Shown here: in pieces, positions 7,209-10,416 of the stretch
How positions within the stretch are numbered: the stretch's first letter is position 1
Layout of the letters: every line of letters begins with the position of its first letter
Assembly (NCBI GenBank): GCA_019310745.1
Contig: JAFDDS010000006.1
Span: 1 to 10,416 of the forward strand
DNA: 10,416 nt
Direction: 5' to 3'
Source: Deltaproteobacteria bacterium
GTDB taxonomy: Bacteria; Desulfobacterota; DSM-4660; Desulfatiglandales; B25-G16
Notes under the pieces: generated by a model
What the model was told of the DNA's origin: nothing
The model's input: only the letters and a program-made list of their open reading frames with translations
Databases searched by the model: none
Program-made: the position numbers and the translations under genes

Positions 7209-8183
7209 TTAAAATGTGACCTTGATAAAAGATTCCTTCCTAAGTTTATTTAACCATGCAGCATATCTTTTTTCTACTTTTTCCTTAAATAATTTGTAAT
7301 AGATTGCATCTCGGATTTCTTCAAAAGGTTTGAGTCCACCTTTTTTCTCTTCTACTAACATGATTATCTGAAAGCCAGATGGTGCAAGATCTAAATCAGT
7401 ATATTCTCCAACTGAAAGTTTAGCTATTTGTTCTCTTAATACGGGTTCAAGATGGCTTGCTTTTATCCAGCCCAGATGACCTCCCTCTGGACCCGCAGGC
7501 CCCTGAGAATATGTCTTTGCCATCTCGGAAAAATCGTGGCCTTGTTGAAGTCTTTGCAATATCTCTAGTCCTAAAGATTTTACGCGAGCAATCTCTTCCT
7601 TATCATTTGGACTTCTAACCCTTAAGAAAATCCTATCCAGCCTCACTTTAGAGACCTCAGTATATTCTTTTGAATGTTTTTGGTAATATCTTTTTATCTC
7701 CTCTTCGGTTATAACTATCTTTGATTTCACCTCATAATTTACCAGCTGAAACTGTTCAATCTCCTTTTTTATCTTCTCCGTATATTCCTTGAGGCTTACC
7801 CCTTCCTGCTTTAGACTATAAATTAACTCCTCCTGTGTAAAATTATTTTCCTTTTTCACCTTTTCAATTTCTTCCTCTACATCTTTTTCTGTTACTTTTA
7901 TTCCCAATTTCACTATTTGTTGTTCTGTTATCTTTTCATTAACCAGATTATCCAAAATAGCCCTGCGCATCTCATAGAATTTTTTCTCATTTCTTAGTTG
8001 CAGATCCTTTGCACTCGATCCGGTTAACCTTTTGATTGAGGTATTGAGATCATGGAGGGTAATTATATCGCTATTAACTCTCGCTACAATTCTGTTCGTT
8101 ATCTCGGCCAAGAGATACCCAGGAGCTAACGCAAATACAATAAGCAGTAGTGCAAAAAGGATAATTAATTTAGTCGTTTTCAT
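7209..8183 (-). CDS. SurA-like periplasmic chaperone with parvulin-type domain
   Basis: The 324-residue protein has a Sec signal peptide (1-26, likely cut after LLA26). Next come a SurA N-terminal chaperone domain (about 27-175, including VARVNSDIITLHDLN and a long charged helical stretch), a rotamase-like domain (about 179-278, with GHDFSEMAKTYSQGPAG and GGHLGWI) and a C-terminal helix ending in RYAAWLNKLRKESFIKV. SurA proteins escort unfolded outer-membrane proteins through the periplasm. The two histidines expected in the parvulin fold are absent: the position in the first strand reads LDRIF (Arg184) and the second reads GFQIIML (Gln272). Isomerase activity is therefore doubtful and a chaperone role more likely. 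The start has a good Shine-Dalgarno sequence and overlaps the upstream lipoprotein gene by 14 bases. The C-terminus resembles that of the neighbour, which suggests an old duplication. Confidence 0.85.
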   Translation of the reverse strand: MKTTKLIILFALLLIVFALAPGYLLAEITNRIVARVNSDIITLHDLNTSIKRLTGSSAKDLQLRNEKKFYEMRRAILDNLVNEKITEQQIVKLGIKVTEKDVEEEIEKVKKENNFTQEELIYSLKQEGVSLKEYTEKIKKEIEQFQLVNYEVKSKIVITEEEIKRYYQKHSKEYTEVSKVRLDRIFLRVRSPNDKEEIARVKSLGLEILQRLQQGHDFSEMAKTYSQGPAGPEGGHLGWIKASHLEPVLREQIAKLSVGEYTDLDLAPSGFQIIMLVEEKKGGLKPFEEIRDAIYYKLFKEKVEKRYAAWLNKLRKESFIKVTF

Positions 8184-9138
8184 TAACGCCCCTCAGTTTA
8201 TCTAACAATGTGTAGTTGACTTTAACAGGATAATTATTCCTCAATTCTTTAAGCCATGTGGTATATCGTCTTTCCACTGCTTTATTTAAAAGTATATTTT
8301 CTATTTCACCCTTCACCTCCAAAAGATCTTTTACTCCTGGTGGCTCCCTTTTGAGGACTTTTATAATGTGGAAGGCGTAGGGGGTTTTAATGATTTTGCT
8401 CACTTCACCAACAGGTATTGTAAATATGATATCAGATAGGGGAGAAGGAAGTATATACTTGGCTTTCCAGTGTATACCATAATCTCCACGAATTCCAGAT
8501 CGCAAAGATTGTTCCTTAACTAATTCTTTTATGTCTTCTCCCCCTTTAAAGCTGGCGAGAACAGCCTCGGCCTCTTTTCTCGTTTTAGTAACGACATGCA
8601 CAAATTTGGATCTTGAAGGATGCAAGAAATCCTCCTTCCTCTCCTGATAGTATGATTTTATCGCATGGTAAGAGATAGGAGGCAGAGACGCAGTTTGCTC
8701 CTTTACAATCTCTTTAATTAAAAGATGTTCGCTGAATCTCTCTTTCCATTCATTATATTCTATGCACCGGGATAGAAGCATTTCATTAAAGCTATTTTCT
8801 GGATAATCCTTGACAATATTTTGTATAGCCTTTTTCAATTCATTCCCATTTAAGAAAATACCGTTTTCTTCTCCATATTCAAGCACGAGAGCGTCATCCA
8901 CAATTCTATTTACAAGCTCATGGATAGATGACCATACTGCCTTCTGAGGAACATTATTTTCAACTGAGGTAATGTGCACTTCTCTCTTTATATCACCCAC
9001 GGTAACTACTCGATCTCCTACTCTTATAACAACAGCTTTATTTGATTCTACCGTGGGAGAGCAGGCTGATAAGGTAAAATGAATAAAGATACAAAAAAAT
9101 AGGAAAATAAAATATCTTATAATATTGATATTAATCAT
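8170..9138 (-). CDS. PpiC/SurA-type peptidyl-prolyl isomerase lipoprotein
   Basis: This is a lipid-anchored foldase of about 322 residues. The ATG at 9138 gives a compact signal peptide with a long hydrophobic core and the lipobox TLSAC (Cys26). A TTG at 9159 would add seven residues (Cys33); neither start has a convincing Shine-Dalgarno sequence. An N-terminal SurA-like helical domain (VIRVGDRVVTVGDIKREV onwards) is followed by a parvulin-type rotamase domain (about residues 175-268 from the ATG). That domain retains both expected histidines, in FVHVV (181) and AFHIIKV (257), although the usual GGdLGW loop has become RGDYGIHW. The C-terminus RRYTTWLKELRNNYPVKV parallels that of the SurA-like neighbour. 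It probably assists folding of envelope proteins, and the gene order after mfd is, from memory, common in deltaproteobacteria. It is the first gene after the 310-base gap and likely heads the operon. Confidence 0.82.
   Translation of the reverse strand: MININIIRYFIFLFFCIFIHFTLSACSPTVESNKAVVIRVGDRVVTVGDIKREVHITSVENNVPQKAVWSSIHELVNRIVDDALVLEYGEENGIFLNGNELKKAIQNIVKDYPENSFNEMLLSRCIEYNEWKERFSEHLLIKEIVKEQTASLPPISYHAIKSYYQERKEDFLHPSRSKFVHVVTKTRKEAEAVLASFKGGEDIKELVKEQSLRSGIRGDYGIHWKAKYILPSPLSDIIFTIPVGEVSKIIKTPYAFHIIKVLKREPPGVKDLLEVKGEIENILLNKAVERRYTTWLKELRNNYPVKVNYTLLDKLRGVNEND
8189..8194 (-). promoter_or_regulatory. Ribosome-binding site of the SurA-like gene
   Basis: GAGGGG on the minus strand, 5 bases upstream of the ATG at 8183, is the strongest Shine-Dalgarno match in the window. 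It lies inside the end of the upstream foldase gene and fixes the start despite the 14-base overlap. Confidence 0.75.
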
Positions 9139-9170
9139 AGATAAATTGTATCTGCTCAATAATTTAAGGA

Positions 9171-9353
9171 AGGGTATGGGTGTCTTTTTTTGTTATGCCC
9201 TTCTAATAGGGCGCTTTGCCATGTCGTTTCAAAATTGAGTAATAGCAACTTGACCTTAGAGTTATATGATCCGTCTATATTACCCAATTTTGAAACGACA
9301 ACTAATCTTAAGTTATATTTAAGGGCATAAGCAAAAAAAGACACCCATGCCCT
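9171..9353. repeat. 183-bp imperfect inverted-repeat element (MITE/BIME-like)
   Basis: Outer arms 9171-9202 and 9321-9353 are complementary over about 32 bases, with one mismatch and one extra base. Inner arms 9222-9244 and 9278-9300 are complementary over 23 bases with one mismatch. Between them the arms differ, but each holds a short hairpin of its own (GCCCT 9197-9201 with AGGGC 9208-9212; CTTAA 9307-9311 with TTAAG 9319-9323). The centre, 9245-9277, is an unpaired 33-base loop. Each outer arm also carries AGGGyAT and ATGCCCT at its ends, so it can fold back on itself. No transposase and no clean target-site duplication is visible. It occupies most of the gap between mfd and the foldase operon. 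It resembles a non-autonomous palindromic repeat; the family is not recognised. Confidence 0.85.
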
Positions 9354-9469
9354 AAAGAAGCAGTAAATTTAAATCCACAAGATTTTGAGCAATTACGATA
9401 AATTTATAAAAAATGACATAATTTATTTAAATTATACTATCATTATGAGAAATGCAAGAAGAATTTAGA
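9354..9469. other. AT-rich intergenic remainder after mfd
   Basis: Together with 9139-9170 and the inverted repeat, this makes up the only gene-free stretch longer than 300 bases. It is very AT-rich and holds a candidate minus-strand promoter at 9431-9457. No open frame of coding quality, RNA gene or clear intrinsic terminator for mfd was seen here. Confidence 0.5.
9431..9457 (-). promoter_or_regulatory. Candidate sigma-70-type promoter for the foldase operon
   Basis: On the minus strand TTGCAT (9452-9457) and a perfect TATAAT (9431-9436) are separated by 15 bases, which is shorter than the optimal 17. They lie just after the mfd stop codon and point towards the foldase genes. Transcription would begin near 9424 and carry the whole inverted repeat in a leader of roughly 285 bases. 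In such AT-rich sequence a TATAAT can arise by chance. Confidence 0.4.
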
Positions 9470-10416
9470 TCAATTTTTTACGATATAGCGATCAAATTGA
9501 TGTATTATTTCCTCTGCCTCTCCAAGGGTAGAAAAGGATCTCTTTTTCTCTCTCACAACCTTGAGTTTCTGATCGGATAAAAATGAGAAATTATCCGGAT
9601 GACTGGAAACGAGGTCAATCAAGCCAGATGGTGATAAATGGGTATCCTTAGAAAAGGAAAAGATCATATAATCATTTTTAATGTCTAACACTGTTGAGCC
9701 AATTTTCTTCAGTCCTATCTTTATCTTAATAACAGAGATAAGGTTTGCAACCTCTTTTGGCAAAGGCCCACACCTATCTTCAATTTCCTGTACCATCTCC
9801 TTTAATTCATGTTTCCTTTTAATGGAAGATAAGCGTCTGTATATATCCAGCCTGACATCACTCTCCTCAATATAGCTGTGAGGAATAAACACTGGTAAAT
9901 CAGTATGTATCTCAGGAAATATTTCCTCTTGCCATACCTCTCCCTTTAGCTCCGCAATTGCCTGTTCTATCAGTTTTAGATATAGTTCATAGCCAATAGC
10001 CTTTATATGACCTGATTGAGAGAAACCAAGTATATTTCCACCCCCTCGTATTCTTAAATCATTTAATGCGATATTGACCCCCGAGCCCAAGGACGAAAAA
10101 TCCATCAAAACCTTGAGTCTTTTCTGGGCATCTCGTGTCAAATGAGAGCCGTCTGAAATCAGGAGGTAGGCATAAGCCTTCACATTAGACCTACCAACTC
10201 TCCCCCTGAGCTGATAGATCTCAGCCAGGCCAAAGCGATCTACCTTATTAATTATTATAGTATTGGCTGAAGGTATATCCAGACCTGAATCTATTATGGT
10301 AGTGCACACAAGGACATCTGTCTCCTTGGCCAAAAATTTAATCATTGCCTTCTCTAAATCCCTCTCCCTCATCTGACCATGGGCAATGCCAATCCTGGCT
10401 TTGGGAACAAGTCTGC
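9470..10416 (-). CDS. mfd: Transcription-repair coupling factor Mfd, C-terminal part (cut by window edge)
   Basis: The frame is open to the right edge, giving 314 codons of a protein that is usually about 1,100-1,200 residues long. The visible part starts in the second RecA-like motor domain with VPKARIGIAHGQMRERDLE. It continues through motif V (TTIIDSGLDIPSANT) and motif VI (QLRGRVGRS), then the TRG-type region RIRGGGNILGFSQSGHIKAIGYELYLKLIE. The C-terminal TRCF D7 domain follows, from about PVFIPHSYIEESDVRLDIYRRL to the end. Mfd is a cytoplasmic DNA translocase that displaces RNA polymerase stalled at lesions and recruits UvrA. The ATG at 10372 is internal (the Met of GQMRERD) and is not the gene start. 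The gene ends at a TGA at 9470, and the foldase operon follows after the inverted repeat. Confidence 0.96.
   Translation of the reverse strand, partial: RLVPKARIGIAHGQMRERDLEKAMIKFLAKETDVLVCTTIIDSGLDIPSANTIIINKVDRFGLAEIYQLRGRVGRSNVKAYAYLLISDGSHLTRDAQKRLKVLMDFSSLGSGVNIALNDLRIRGGGNILGFSQSGHIKAIGYELYLKLIEQAIAELKGEVWQEEIFPEIHTDLPVFIPHSYIEESDVRLDIYRRLSSIKRKHELKEMVQEIEDRCGPLPKEVANLISVIKIKIGLKKIGSTVLDIKNDYMIFSFSKDTHLSPSGLIDLVSSHPDNFSFLSDQKLKVVREKKRSFSTLGEAEEIIHQFDRYIVKN

Noticed and set aside
9156..9344. A 62-codon minus-strand frame (GTG start) covering most of the inverted repeat, its stop overlapping the TTG at 9159
   Set aside because: It is built from the two arms of the repeat, has no recognisable domain or Shine-Dalgarno sequence, and is best explained as a by-product of the palindrome.
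9171..9353. The inverted repeat as an intrinsic terminator of mfd
   Set aside because: The arms are far longer than a terminator stem and no T run follows the closing arm on the mfd strand; the T-rich stretch lies inside the arm.
9161..9372. AATTTAA at 9161-9167 and 9366-9372 as target-site duplications of the inverted repeat
   Set aside because: They sit at unequal distances from the repeat ends (3 and 12 bases) and such AT strings are frequent here by chance.
9681..9875. Plus-strand frame inside mfd
   Set aside because: It is a shadow of the conserved Mfd C-terminal domain.

Overview
The window is an AT-rich stretch of a Gram-negative bacterial chromosome. The overall impression is of a deltaproteobacterium (Desulfobacterota or a relative). 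That assignment rests on the gene families: a RodZ-like HTH protein with a C-terminal DUF4115 domain, an RpoH-type sigma factor, paired SurA/PpiC proteins behind mfd, and a TPR lipoprotein next to a LolB-like lipoprotein. Several lipoboxes, a LolB-like protein and periplasmic foldases imply an outer membrane. The taxon is an inference; no rRNA or other marker is present.

Every convincing gene is on the minus strand, so transcription runs from the right edge to the left. In that order they are: the 3' end of mfd (transcription-repair coupling factor, running off the right edge); a 310-base gene-free stretch holding a candidate promoter and a long imperfect inverted repeat; a PpiC/SurA-type lipoprotein; a second, secreted SurA-like foldase; a RodZ-like membrane HTH protein; tyrS; an RpoH-like sigma factor; a long TPR lipoprotein; a LolB-like lipoprotein; a small Mut7-C (PIN-like) putative RNase with a zinc ribbon; and the membrane N-terminus of a probable M48-type metalloprotease that runs off the left edge.

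Spacing is tight: a 14-base overlap between the two foldases, 1 base to rodZ, 43 to tyrS, 63 to the sigma gene, an 8-base overlap to the TPR gene, 54 to the LolB-like gene, 104 to the Mut7-C gene and 4 to the protease gene. Much of the block may therefore be one or two transcription units. The theme is envelope biogenesis and quality control (outer-membrane protein folding, lipoprotein insertion, cell shape, membrane proteolysis), with a heat-shock-type sigma factor and housekeeping functions (tyrosine charging, transcription-coupled repair) interleaved.

No CRISPR array, phage, toxin-antitoxin or defence locus was seen, and the coding part looks like ordinary core genome. The most unusual object is the 183-bp inverted-repeat element at 9171-9353. 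It has outer and inner complementary arms, each half can also fold on itself, and it sits where the leader of the foldase operon should be. It looks like a MITE or BIME-type palindromic repeat. Secondary points are a foldase domain that lacks both parvulin histidines next to a paralog that keeps them, an Asp-to-Asn change in the Mut7-C motif, and a short-period repeat and hairpin before the Mut7-C gene.
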